NCBI GenBank assembly: GCA_016868455.1
Contig: VGGV01000007.1
Location: forward strand, 1 to 64,000
Origin: Bacteroidota bacterium
GTDB lineage: Bacteria; Bacteroidota; Bacteroidia; Chitinophagales; Chitinophagaceae
DNA: 64,000 nt
Direction: 5' to 3'
Shown: in pieces, positions 54,047 through 61,808 of the stretch
Layout: every line of letters begins with the position of its first letter
Numbering within the stretch: the first letter of the stretch is position 1
Notes under the pieces: generated by a model
What the model was told of the DNA's origin: nothing
What the model saw: the letters and a program-made list of their open reading frames with translations, nothing else
Database searches by the model: none
Position numbers and translations under genes: made by a program

Positions 54047-55285
54047 ATGCTTACCAATACAGCTCACCTTGCTTCCCTTTTTGAGAACGCTACCGAGGGT
54101 ATTATTCTTACCAACGCTTCAGGCCATATAGTGCTGGTGAACCCGGCAGTCGAAAACATGCTTGGATATAAAGGCGCTGAACTGATTGACAAGCCTGTTG
54201 AACTGCTGATACCTGACCGCTTCCGGCACCACCATCATGAAATGAGAGAAGGTTTTTACCGCCACCCTTCCAACAGGGAGATGGGGCAAAACAGGGACCT
54301 GTACGGGAAAAAAAGGGATGGCACGGATGTGCCGCTGGAGGTCAGTTTAAGCCATTACCGCCATGATGACGAATTGTTTGTTATCGCCTTCCTGGTGGAT
54401 ATTACCCGCCGAAAGGGAATTGAGGCGAGTATGATAAAACAACAGAAAGAGCTGGAAAAAATAAGCAGCGAAATCAGAAAATTGAATGCGGAACTGGAGG
54501 CCAAAGTAGAAGAAAGAACCATTATTCTGAAAGAGGCGCTGCAACGGCTCGAACAATCGCAAATGGAATTGAGCGATGCCCTGGATAAGGAAAAACAGCT
54601 GAGTGAAATCAAAAGCCGGTTTGTTTCCATGGCCTCGCATGAATTCCGCACCCCGCTCAGCACTGTTTTGTCTTCCGCCTCCCTGCTGGCAAAATACACC
54701 GGGGCCGATGAGCAGGAAAAAAGAAACCGTCATATTGAAAAAATAAAAAACTCGGTAAAACACCTGAACGATATACTGGAAGATTTCCTCAGCCTTGGTA
54801 AACTGGATGAAGACAAGGTCGAAACCCGCTACTCCGGTTTTGACCTGAAGGACTTCATGGAAGAAACCGCCGAAGAGGTAAAAGGGCTGCTGAAACCGGG
54901 GCAACAGGTGCAGTACGCCCATGAAGGGCCTTCTGATGTTGTAACAGATAAAAAGCTGGTCAAAAACATCCTCTTTAATCTTATTTCAAACGCCACTAAA
55001 TTTTCAGCGGAAGGTGCTGTAATCGGGTTGAAGAGTGAAGTAAAACCCGGTAGTTTCAGTATTGGGGTAAAAGACGAGGGTATTGGTATTTCTGAAAAGG
55101 ATCAGGAACATCTATTTTCCAGTTTTTTCCGCGCTGCCAATGCGCTTAATATACAAGGTACCGGTCTCGGCCTGCACCTGGTAAAGAGATATGTTGATTT
55201 GCTGGGCGGTACCATAAATTTGCACAGCGAATTAAATAAGGGCACTTTGGTTACTATCTTTATACCTGTAAATCATCAAGCATGA
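54047..55285 (+). CDS. PAS-domain sensor histidine kinase (FixL-like layout)
   Basis: The 412-residue kinase has no membrane helix. A PAS domain (about 8-128) contains IVLVNPAVENMLGYKGAELI and IPDRFRHHHHEMREGFYR, in which one His falls at the place of the haem-ligating His of FixL. This position is also often His in haem-free PAS domains, so haem binding is not established. A coiled coil (about 130-185) leads to the kinase core: MASHEFRTPLSTVLSSASLL (His ~198), N-box NILFNLISNATKFS, and G-boxes VKDEGIGIS and GTGLGLHLVKRY. It overlaps the response regulator gene by 4 bp (ATGA), so the two form a pair. Confidence 0.9.
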   Translation: MLTNTAHLASLFENATEGIILTNASGHIVLVNPAVENMLGYKGAELIDKPVELLIPDRFRHHHHEMREGFYRHPSNREMGQNRDLYGKKRDGTDVPLEVSLSHYRHDDELFVIAFLVDITRRKGIEASMIKQQKELEKISSEIRKLNAELEAKVEERTIILKEALQRLEQSQMELSDALDKEKQLSEIKSRFVSMASHEFRTPLSTVLSSASLLAKYTGADEQEKRNRHIEKIKNSVKHLNDILEDFLSLGKLDEDKVETRYSGFDLKDFMEETAEEVKGLLKPGQQVQYAHEGPSDVVTDKKLVKNILFNLISNATKFSAEGAVIGLKSEVKPGSFSIGVKDEGIGISEKDQEHLFSSFFRAANALNIQGTGLGLHLVKRYVDLLGGTINLHSELNKGTLVTIFIPVNHQA

Positions 55286-56337
55286 AGACGGTTCTGGTAA
55301 TTGACGATAATCCTGATATCAGAGAAAATACTTCAGAAATACTTGACCTGGCCGGTTACAAAACTTTTACCGCTGAAAACGGCAAAAGGGGTGTGGATGT
55401 GGCATTAAAGGAAAAGCCGGATGTAATCGTTTGCGATATCATGATGCCGGATCTGGACGGATACGGGGTACTGCACCTGCTCCGCAAAAATGAAACCACC
55501 CAGCATACTCCCTTTATTTTTCTGACAGCCAAAACCGAACGCAGTGATTTCCGCAAAGGAATGGAAATGGGGGCTGATGACTACATCACCAAGCCTTTTG
55601 AGGATGTGGAACTGCTCAATGCCATTGAAACCCGGCTTAAAAAAGCTGCGGTACTTGAAAATAAATACGCATTCTCCGCCCAGGGAGTCAGCCAGTTTAT
55701 AAAAGATGTAAAAGACTCCGGCCTGCTGAACCAGCTGGCCGACCAGTATGAAGTGCTTACGCTGGGTAAAAAACAGCACCTGTACCAGGAAGGCAAGCGG
55801 CCCCGGTATTTGTACTATCTCACCAAAGGCAAGATCAAGGGGCTTAAGGTGCATGAAGATGGCAAGGAATATATTACTGACCTCTACAGCGAAGGTGATT
55901 TTATCGGTTACCCGGCCCTGATTGAAGACAAGAATTATGACGACAGTACCGTTGTACTGAAAGAGGCGGAAGTACTGCAGATACCCAAGGAGGATTTTAC
56001 ACATATGATATACGGTGATATATCCATTGCGGCCAAATTCATCCGCATTATTACCCAGAATGTAAAGGAGAAGGAAGAAAGGTTGATGAGCCTGGCCTAC
56101 AGCTCTTTGCGTAAGAGGGTGGCCAAGGCGCTGGTGGATATACACGGAAAATTTAATACCAACGGGCAAAACAAACCCATTGAAATATCAAGGGAAGATA
56201 TTGCCCACTACGTAGGAACAGCCACCGAATCGCTTATCCGCACTTTAAGCGACTTTAAGGCGGAAAAACTGATTGAGATAAAAGACGGGAAAATCAATAT
56301 CAGTAATATGGAGAAACTGAAAAACCTGCTTTTCTGA
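55282..56337 (+). CDS. Response regulator fused to a CRP/FNR-type cyclic-nucleotide-fold and DNA-binding module
   Basis: The 351-residue protein has a receiver domain (VLVIDDNPDIRENTSEILDL, CDIMMPDLDGY with phospho-acceptor Asp ~52, LTAKTERSD, TKPF). A cNMP-fold domain (~148-265) follows, then a CRP-type winged helix (~278-345). The recognition helix TATESLIRTLSDF has Glu316 and Arg320, spaced like Glu209 and Arg213 of FNR, which contact TGA in the half-site. Five TGAT-N4-ATCA sites in this window fit such a protein. No Cys cluster is present, so the signal probably comes by phosphorylation from the kinase rather than by oxygen lability. It unites the roles of FixJ and FixK in one chain. Confidence 0.9.
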   Translation: MKTVLVIDDNPDIRENTSEILDLAGYKTFTAENGKRGVDVALKEKPDVIVCDIMMPDLDGYGVLHLLRKNETTQHTPFIFLTAKTERSDFRKGMEMGADDYITKPFEDVELLNAIETRLKKAAVLENKYAFSAQGVSQFIKDVKDSGLLNQLADQYEVLTLGKKQHLYQEGKRPRYLYYLTKGKIKGLKVHEDGKEYITDLYSEGDFIGYPALIEDKNYDDSTVVLKEAEVLQIPKEDFTHMIYGDISIAAKFIRIITQNVKEKEERLMSLAYSSLRKRVAKALVDIHGKFNTNGQNKPIEISREDIAHYVGTATESLIRTLSDFKAEKLIEIKDGKINISNMEKLKNLLF

Positions 56338-56349
56338 CCTGCCTGGTAT

Positions 56350-56760
56350 TTAATAAACAAACACATCAACCGGCAATTTATCTTCACTGCATCTTCCTTT
56401 AGGGATATGAATTTCCAGTTCACCGTTTTTATACACAGCGGCGGTCATTACTGTATCCGCATCATCAGGTAAAGTAAATGTTTCTTTCCATGTTGGATGA
56501 GCCTGCTCATCGCTTAAGGAAAAACAATGCAGCGCCTCATTTTTTGCAGCCGATACTATCAGGCGCCTTTTATCAATCCTGACGGCAAAATCTTTACGCT
56601 CCATTCCCGGAACAGCCACATATACAATGTATTCCTGAGCGGTGTTATTTACATTGATAGCCGATTTAATATTACCGGTTGTCTTTTTTTCAGGAGTGAG
56701 GCTTAGCAGCTTATGGCGGGAGGATTTGAATGCCCTGCTATGGTTTGTTGTTTTTGTCAT
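56350..56760 (-). CDS. Small heat-shock protein (Hsp20/alpha-crystallin), copy 1
   Basis: From ATG 56760 (MTKTTNHSRAFKSSRHKLLS, 136 residues) the product has an alpha-crystallin domain: NNTAQEYIVYVAVPGMERKD, RKDFAVRIDKRRLIVSAAKN and ADTVMTAAVYKNGELEIHIPKG. The final LPVDVFVY lacks the classical IxI tail in its usual form. The open frame runs further upstream through the terminator of the neighbouring gene, which I reject as coding. It is convergent with the response regulator gene, 12 bp away. Confidence 0.87.
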   Translation of the reverse strand: MTKTTNHSRAFKSSRHKLLSLTPEKKTTGNIKSAINVNNTAQEYIVYVAVPGMERKDFAVRIDKRRLIVSAAKNEALHCFSLSDEQAHPTWKETFTLPDDADTVMTAAVYKNGELEIHIPKGRCSEDKLPVDVFVY

Positions 56761-56794
56761 GTTAAACAAATTTCGGGGTTTCTGAAATTCAGGT

Positions 56795-56827
56795 AAAAGC
56801 CCCCGCCTTTCAGCTACCGGCGGGGGC
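56795..56827 (-). terminator. Strong terminator after hsp20 copy 2
   Basis: GCCCCCGCC (56799-56807) and GGCGGGGGC (56819-56827) form a perfect 9-bp stem with an 11-base loop. On the minus strand TTTT follows (56798-56795). The two hsp20 genes are therefore likely separate transcripts. Confidence 0.8.
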
Positions 56828-56848
56828 CGCCCTTCCGGGCACATCCCG

Positions 56849-57301
56849 TTAATTCACAGTAATGCTTTTTACTTTTTTCACTTCTTTTACCTCCAGTTTG
56901 GGAATGATGATCTTCAATTCCCCGTTTACATAGTTGGCCTCAATCTTACCTGCATCACAGTTTTCCGGAAGGGTAAAACTGCGGCTCCAGCTGTTGTAAT
57001 TGTACTCACGGCGGTTGTAGCGGCCATTTTTTTCTTCCTTCTCTTCCTTTTCATGCTCGGCGCTGATAGTCAGCATTTCATCATAAGCATCTACCTTAAA
57101 GTCTTTTTTCTCCATTCCTGGGGCTGCTACACTCAACCTGAATTCCTTATCCGTTTCTGATACATTTACAGCCGGTACGTTCATTACTTTCCCCATGTTG
57201 AAGAATTCGTCCAGCGGGGCGTTGAAGAATTTTTCCATCCAGCCGCTGTCAAACAGAGTAGACCAGGAGGTTCTGGGTTTGTCAACAGCTTTGTTTTCCA
57301 T
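56849..57301 (-). CDS. Small heat-shock protein (Hsp20/alpha-crystallin), copy 2
   Basis: I start at ATG 57301 (MENKAVDKPRTSWSTLFDSG, 150 residues); longer versions from 57310 or 57331 use repeat-like sequence. The alpha-crystallin domain shows NVSETDKEFRLSVAAPGMEK, EYNYNSWSRSFTLPENCD and NYVNGELKIIIPKLEV. It ends EVKKVKSITVN. A perfect TTGAT-N4-ATCAA site lies about 100 bp upstream. As chaperones, such proteins bind unfolding proteins without ATP; control by the respiratory regulator would link them to low oxygen or NO stress. Confidence 0.9.
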   Translation of the reverse strand: MENKAVDKPRTSWSTLFDSGWMEKFFNAPLDEFFNMGKVMNVPAVNVSETDKEFRLSVAAPGMEKKDFKVDAYDEMLTISAEHEKEEKEEKNGRYNRREYNYNSWSRSFTLPENCDAGKIEANYVNGELKIIIPKLEVKEVKKVKSITVN

Positions 57302-57395
57302 ATACCGCATTTTAAATGGTGAATAATTCAATAATCTCCGGCGCTAATGTAGCATGGCTCCGTTACATTAACAATGATTGCCATAAGCGGAGGTG

Positions 57396-57409
57396 TTGAT
57401 TTTTATCAA
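57396..57409 (-). promoter_or_regulatory. FNR-type site upstream of hsp20 copy 2
   Basis: TTGAT (57396-57400), TTTT and ATCAA (57405-57409) match the FNR consensus TTGAT-N4-ATCAA at every position. Its centre is about 101 bp before ATG 57301. It overlaps the stop codon of the S4-domain gene. Confidence 0.7.
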
Positions 57410-57786
57410 TCATCAAGGAAACTGTCAAGGTCCCGCCGCACTTTTTTAGTGGGGCGTCCGATCCTGCTGCGCCGCTTGCCGGTGTGGAAGCTGGCTGCCT
57501 GGTATTGTATGCGCTGCATTTCTTCTTCCGGAGTGATATCCAGATAATATTTGATGGCTTCGTTGTAGGCCACCCGGCTGTGAAGCAGGCCAATTACTTT
57601 GATGCGCCATCTTTTTGCTTCTGTTTTTACTTCGTATTCATCGCCGATAGATACATGTTTAGAAGCTTTTGCCTGTGAACCTGCGAGTTTTACCTTACCT
57701 GTATCGCAGGCATCGGCAGCCAATGCCCGGGTTTTAAATAGTCGGATGGACCAGAGGTATTTATCGAGACGGGGTTTTTCAGACAT
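57406..57786 (-). CDS. S4-domain RNA-binding protein (Hsp15 family)
   Basis: From ATG 57786 (MSEKPRLDKYLWSIRLFKTR, 126 residues) the S4 domain is complete, with ALAADACDTGKVKLAGSQAK. The basic C-terminus (KRRSRIGRPTKKVRRDLDSF) resembles Hsp15, which binds ribosomal 50S subunits carrying stalled nascent chains. The longer reading from 57813 would add nine residues that are repeat-encoded, so it is not used. Confidence 0.88.
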   Translation of the reverse strand: MSEKPRLDKYLWSIRLFKTRALAADACDTGKVKLAGSQAKASKHVSIGDEYEVKTEAKRWRIKVIGLLHSRVAYNEAIKYYLDITPEEEMQRIQYQAASFHTGKRRSRIGRPTKKVRRDLDSFLDD

Positions 57787-57882
57787 AGTGAATGGTGAAT
57801 AATCAACAGTCAATAGTGAATTTTAAACTTTGATGAATTGACTTTCCAATAGCTACCGGGACAGCATTAACTATTCACTTTT
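57785..57882. repeat. Short repeats between the S4-domain gene and the dipeptidase gene
   Basis: ATAGTGAATGGTGAATA at 57785-57801 is the reverse complement of 13423-13439 in mfd (exact, 17 bases). Further units GTCAATAGTGAA (57809-57820) and TTAACTATTCAC (57867-57878) face each other, so the 98-bp gap is an inverted-repeat structure. A fragment of the same kind (TGGTGAATAATTCA) lies near 57318-57331 in front of hsp20 copy 2. Confidence 0.55.
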
Positions 57883-59250
57883 TTAAAGTTCTGAGAAATA
57901 TTTATGGAAATAAGGAATCGTTTCAATGCCTTTATAGTAATTCTCAATATTATATTTTTCATTTGGACTGTGCAGGTTATCATTATCAAGGCCGAAGCCC
58001 ATGAAAACGATTTTTATTCCCAATTCTCTTTCCAATATTGAACAAATGGGAATACTGCCGCCGCAACGCACAGGTATTGGTTGCTTGCCGAAGGTTGTCT
58101 TTACCGCCTTCTCTGCTGCCAGATAGCCTTTACTGTCAATCGGTGTCATATACGGCTCGCCGCCATGATGTTCCCATGCTTTTACAGTTACACTTTTTGG
58201 CGCTATGGATTTAAAGTAGGCCAGCAGCTTCTTGGTTATTTTTTTAGAGGATTGATTGGGTACAAGACGGGCCGAAATTTTTGCTGTTGCTTTTGATGGT
58301 AGTACTGTTTTTGCCCCTTCACCGGTATAGCCGCCCCAGATACCATTTACTTCTATCGTCGGACGGATGCCGGTTCTTTCATAAGTCGTATAGCCTTTTT
58401 CTCCCCAGAGTTCTTTCGCCCCAAGATCTTTTTTATAAGCTGATTCGCTGTATGGGGCTTTATTGATCAATGCCCTTGCTTTAGGGCCGGCTTTTACCAC
58501 ATCATCATAAAAACCGGGGATAGTGATGTGATTGTTTTTATCATGACAGCTGGCAATCATTTTTGCGAGGATAGTTATGGGATTGGCTACCGCACCGCCG
58601 TATGTACCGCTGTGCAAATCTCTGTTGGCTCCTGTCACTTCCACTTCAATATAACTCAGGCCCCGTACGCCTGTATCCAGCGAAGGATTTTTCATGCTCA
58701 GCATAGAACTGTCGCTGATGAGGATTACATCGGCTTTCAGTAATTGCTTATTGGCCGCAACAAATTTTCCCAGATTGGGTGAACCAACTTCCTCTTCGCC
58801 TTCGATCAGGAATTTGATGTTGGTGGACATACTGTTTGTTTTAGTCAGTATCTCCAATGCTTTTACATGCATGTAAAACTGTCCCTTGTCATCGGCGCTG
58901 CCGCGGGCAAACACTTTTCCGTCAACTATGGTGGGTTCAAAGGGCGGGTTGGTCCAGAGTTCCAGCGGCTCGGGCGGCTGCACATCATAGTGGCCGTACA
59001 CTAAAACTGTCGGCCAGACGGGGTTTATAATTTTCTCTCCATATACTGCCGGGTGGCCGCCGGTTGGCATCACTTCTGCCTTATCACAACCGGCAGTTAA
59101 TAAACTTTGTTTAACGGCCGCTGCGCATTTTTCCATATCAGCCTTGTGTTCGCTTTTGGCGCTGATGGATGGAATGCGGAGCAGGTCCAGCATTTCATTT
59201 AAAAAACGGTCTTTGTTTTTTTCCTGGTAATCTTTCCAAACCTGTGACAT
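57883..59250 (-). CDS. M20-family dipeptidase/peptidase
   Basis: The 455-residue metallopeptidase has VLVYGHYDVQPPEPLELW (zinc His and nearby Asp, ~80-97), GRGSADDKG-like ARGSADDKGQFYMHV with the bridging Asp, and IEGEEEVGSPNLGKF with the catalytic Glu pair. The dimerisation domain carries LHSGTYGGAVANP. It ends with GLDNDNLHSPNEKYNIENYY, which provides the last His ligand. It cleaves dipeptides or short peptides in the cytoplasm. The exact substrate is not readable. Confidence 0.92.
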   Translation of the reverse strand: MSQVWKDYQEKNKDRFLNEMLDLLRIPSISAKSEHKADMEKCAAAVKQSLLTAGCDKAEVMPTGGHPAVYGEKIINPVWPTVLVYGHYDVQPPEPLELWTNPPFEPTIVDGKVFARGSADDKGQFYMHVKALEILTKTNSMSTNIKFLIEGEEEVGSPNLGKFVAANKQLLKADVILISDSSMLSMKNPSLDTGVRGLSYIEVEVTGANRDLHSGTYGGAVANPITILAKMIASCHDKNNHITIPGFYDDVVKAGPKARALINKAPYSESAYKKDLGAKELWGEKGYTTYERTGIRPTIEVNGIWGGYTGEGAKTVLPSKATAKISARLVPNQSSKKITKKLLAYFKSIAPKSVTVKAWEHHGGEPYMTPIDSKGYLAAEKAVKTTFGKQPIPVRCGGSIPICSILERELGIKIVFMGFGLDNDNLHSPNEKYNIENYYKGIETIPYFHKYFSEL

Positions 59251-59316
59251 GGTATTTTGCTTAAATAGGTGATTCGTTAATTAGTAATCGGGGCTGCTAA
59301 GATAGGAAGGTTGGGT

Positions 59317-60486
59317 TTATTCGTCTTCACCCGTTTTGGGTTTTGAAACAACAGCTTTTGTCACCAGTTTTGCACCAAACCTGTCTTTAATATCGTCAAC
59401 AGCTTTGTAGAGGTTCAGTTTCTCCACATTGTTTTCAAACAAACTCATCTGAATAGTTTGCGGTATCATCTGGCTGAAACGGACACCCAGCAGCCGGACC
59501 GGCCTTCCCATTTGATATGATTTATTAAAAAGGTCTTTCACTTTTGCAATCAGCACATCATCCAGCGCTGTATAGTCAACTGTTTCCTGTCTTGATGTGG
59601 TTTCAAAATCAGAATAACGGATCTTCACCGTCACACAGCCCGTCATCTTCTCATCTTCCCGCAGTGAGTAAGCGGTTTTCTCGGTAAGCCTCACCAGTTC
59701 CTTGTGCAGGAATTCAATATCATTGTAGTCTTTGTCAAATGTGTTTTCATGGCTCATGCTTTTCTGCTCCCAGTCGGCGGCAATTTCCACACTGCCGCGG
59801 CCATGAGCCTTATGCCATAATACCTCGCCCCACTTGCCTGCAATTTTTTCAAGATGTTCAACAGGCGTTTTAGCAATGTCTTCAATGGTATAAATGCCAA
59901 AGCTTTTCAGAAGCTGTTCTGTTTGTTTGCCAACCCCGTTTATTTTTTCAATACCCAATGGCCAGAGAAATTCAATTTCTTTTCCAGGGGGCACTTCCAG
60001 AAAACCATTAGGCTTGGCTTCATTCGTAGCCATCTTGCTGATGAACCTTGCAGAAGATAACCCTCCTGAAATAGGCAGGCCGGTTTCATCTGTAACTAAT
60101 TTGCGCAACTCTTGAGCAAATTTGGCGGCCCCGAAGTATTTATCCATTCCTGATAAGTCAACATAAAATTCATCCACACTGGCTTTTTCGAACAACGGCG
60201 CTTTGGAAGCAATAATTTCGGTAACCCAGCGGGAATACTTACTGTACTGTCCGCTGCTGGCATGGGTTACAATGGCATGCGGACATAATTGTAACGCCTT
60301 CTTCATCGGCATAGCAGAATGAACTCCAAATTTGCGGGCTTCGTAGCTGCAGGTAGAAACTACTCCTCTTTCGTAACCTCCGATAAGTACCGGCTTTCCT
60401 TTTAATGATGGATTATTCAATATCTCTACCGATACAAAAAAAGAATCAAGATCGAAATGAGCGATATGATATTTTGTATCTGTCAT
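59317..60486 (-). CDS. dinB: DNA polymerase IV
   Basis: This Y-family polymerase does translesion synthesis. The 389-residue protein has IAHFDLDSFFVSVEIL (catalytic Asp residues), SVDEFYVDLSGMDKYFG (catalytic Asp-Glu) and GLSSARFISKMATNEAKPNG. Helix-hairpin-helix segments (INGVGKQTEQLLKSFGIYTI) follow, then the little-finger domain (VRLLGVRFSQM). The C-terminal ~40 residues end KTGEDE without a recognisable clamp-binding motif beyond QMSLFEN. Confidence 0.93.
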   Translation of the reverse strand: MTDTKYHIAHFDLDSFFVSVEILNNPSLKGKPVLIGGYERGVVSTCSYEARKFGVHSAMPMKKALQLCPHAIVTHASSGQYSKYSRWVTEIIASKAPLFEKASVDEFYVDLSGMDKYFGAAKFAQELRKLVTDETGLPISGGLSSARFISKMATNEAKPNGFLEVPPGKEIEFLWPLGIEKINGVGKQTEQLLKSFGIYTIEDIAKTPVEHLEKIAGKWGEVLWHKAHGRGSVEIAADWEQKSMSHENTFDKDYNDIEFLHKELVRLTEKTAYSLREDEKMTGCVTVKIRYSDFETTSRQETVDYTALDDVLIAKVKDLFNKSYQMGRPVRLLGVRFSQMIPQTIQMSLFENNVEKLNLYKAVDDIKDRFGAKLVTKAVVSKPKTGEDE

Positions 60487-60507
60487 TAGTTTACAAATGG
60501 ATAAAAC

Positions 60508-61026
60508 CTAATGCAAATAAATTTCCAGCAAGCCATCCGGTAGTTCCACCACTATTTGTTTTTTGGAGTGATTTACTTTTTGCAATAACTCCTCATGCAG
60601 AGGTACCAGCACTTCCTTTCCTTTTATTTCCAGCCGGCAAAGCAGCTGATGCGGCTGCTCTATTACTTCTAATATTTCACCAACAGGTTTGCCTTTATCA
60701 ATGATGGAATAGCCCAGCAAAGAGGCAGGGGCTGATTTGGCAGTAAACTTTTTAAAATCGGCTTCCTTCACCCACACCTTTTTTTGGATCAGTTTCATCG
60801 CCGTTTCTCTGGTATTGATTCCTTCCAGTTTCAGGTAAATTTCTTCCGCTGATTTTACTTTGGCGCCTTCAATAAACCAGGGCAGAAAGGAATCTTTTTT
60901 GTCTTCAATGAAAAGGACCTGCAAACCCTTTAGGGAAGTTTTCTTCCCCAGCTCATGCACCAGCAGCAACTCACCTTTCAGTCCACGAACAGCGACAAGT
61001 TTCCCTATATTGAAATATTCAGCCAT
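60508..61026 (-). CDS. rimM: Ribosome maturation factor RimM
   Basis: RimM helps mature the 30S head through contact with S19 and 16S rRNA. The 172-residue product shows FNIGKLVAVRGLKGELLLVH (typical GxLGKxxGxxGLKGE-like N-domain) and GYSIIDKGKPVGEILEVIEQ. The PRC-barrel ends EVLVPLHEELLQKVNHSKKQ with VELPDGLLE. It follows rpsP with an intervening terminator-like hairpin. Confidence 0.93.
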   Translation of the reverse strand: MAEYFNIGKLVAVRGLKGELLLVHELGKKTSLKGLQVLFIEDKKDSFLPWFIEGAKVKSAEEIYLKLEGINTRETAMKLIQKKVWVKEADFKKFTAKSAPASLLGYSIIDKGKPVGEILEVIEQPHQLLCRLEIKGKEVLVPLHEELLQKVNHSKKQIVVELPDGLLEIYLH

Positions 61027-61063
61027 CGTAGTTCAAAGAAAAATATTCTGCCCGACTTCAGCC

Positions 61064-61092
61064 AAAAAAATCCCGGTATTAAAACCGGGATT
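61064..61092 (-). terminator. Terminator or attenuator between rpsP and rimM
   Basis: AATCCCGGT (61069-61077) and ACCGGGATT (61084-61092) form a perfect 9-bp stem with a 6-base loop. On the minus strand the stem is followed by TTTTTTT. It ends 38 bp before the rimM start, so rimM may be partly uncoupled from rpsP. Confidence 0.8.
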
Positions 61093-61195
61093 CATGAACT
61101 TTCAGGATGACGGACCTTGTTTATCCTTCACCACCGCTGTTGCCTTCGGCTTTCTTCTCGGACCTGCGGCCCGGGGCTGCACGCCTGGCTCTTTT

Positions 61196-61567
61196 CTAGC
61201 GGTGAGCTTCTTCCTGGCGTTTTTTCACCTGTACGTCATGCTCAGCACTCCATTTGGTGAATTTTTCCATCGCGGTGGCTTCATCAAACAGGCCCAGCCC
61301 CATACCGCGGAGCAGGTGCTTGAGGTATAATACACCCTTAAAGCTCAAAATGCGGCGAACAGTGTCAGTTGGTGTGGCACCTTTGTTCAGCCATTCAAGA
61401 GCTTTCTGGCGGTCAAGCTGGATAGTAGCCGGAACGGTCAGCGGGTTATAAGTACCTAATTTCTGGATGAATTTCCCGTCGCGGGGGCTGCGGGAATCTG
61501 CAACTACAATGAAGTAGAAGGGTCTTTTCTTGGACCCATGTCTTTGAAGACGGATTTTGGCTGCCAT
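61196..61567 (-). CDS. rpsP: 30S ribosomal protein S16, with an early amber stop in its tail
   Basis: From ATG 61567 ([20 protein letters not shown], 123 residues) the S16 core is complete ([20 protein letters not shown], then [13 protein letters not shown]). The product ends KKRQEEAHR at a TAG (61196-61198). The same frame continues for 24 more codons (KRARRAAPGRRSEKKAEGNS and so on) to TAA at 61121-61123. That continuation looks like the basic Ala/Lys-rich tail common in Bacteroidota S16, so the TAG is probably a recent nonsense mutation or is read through. Confidence 0.93.
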   Translation of the reverse strand: MAAKIRLQRHGSKKRPFYFIVVADSRSPRDGKFIQKLGTYNPLTVPATIQLDRQKALEWLNKGATPTDTVRRILSFKGVLYLKHLLRGMGLGLFDEATAMEKFTKWSAEHDVQVKKRQEEAHR

Positions 61568-61808
61568 TTTAAATAGACATTTAAAGGCGTTAAACAATAA
61601 TTGAAATCCCGATACCTATCGGAACCGGTGGAAACCGGAACGGCGAAGATAAGTCCGAAAGGGGAGAAAGCCAAGAGAAAGTCTGCAGTCGATAGTCATG
61701 AGTCAGTAGTCTTGGAGGCTTTTCTTCATCAGTCTTGTTTTTCTGGTTAGAAAGCACCTTTTGGGGCAATAGGCTAACAGCTATTGAATCCCGGCTCCCA
61801 ACTCCGAC
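61568..61808. repeat. rpsP-ffh gap with a short repeat
   Basis: This 241-bp gap contains AGTCGATAGTCATGAGTCAG and onward at about 61687-61711, a near-copy of the stretch embedded in ade (18026-18052). CCCGATACCTATCGG, a partial palindrome, lies near 61608-61622. No gene or clear promoter is seen. Confidence 0.5.

Noticed and set aside
55405..56169. Long minus-strand ORF opposite the response regulator gene
   Set aside because: It is fully antisense to a clearly coding gene and has no recognisable motif.
57787..57813. Longer start for the S4-domain protein
   Set aside because: The nine added residues are encoded by the TATTCACCATTCACTAT-type repeat.
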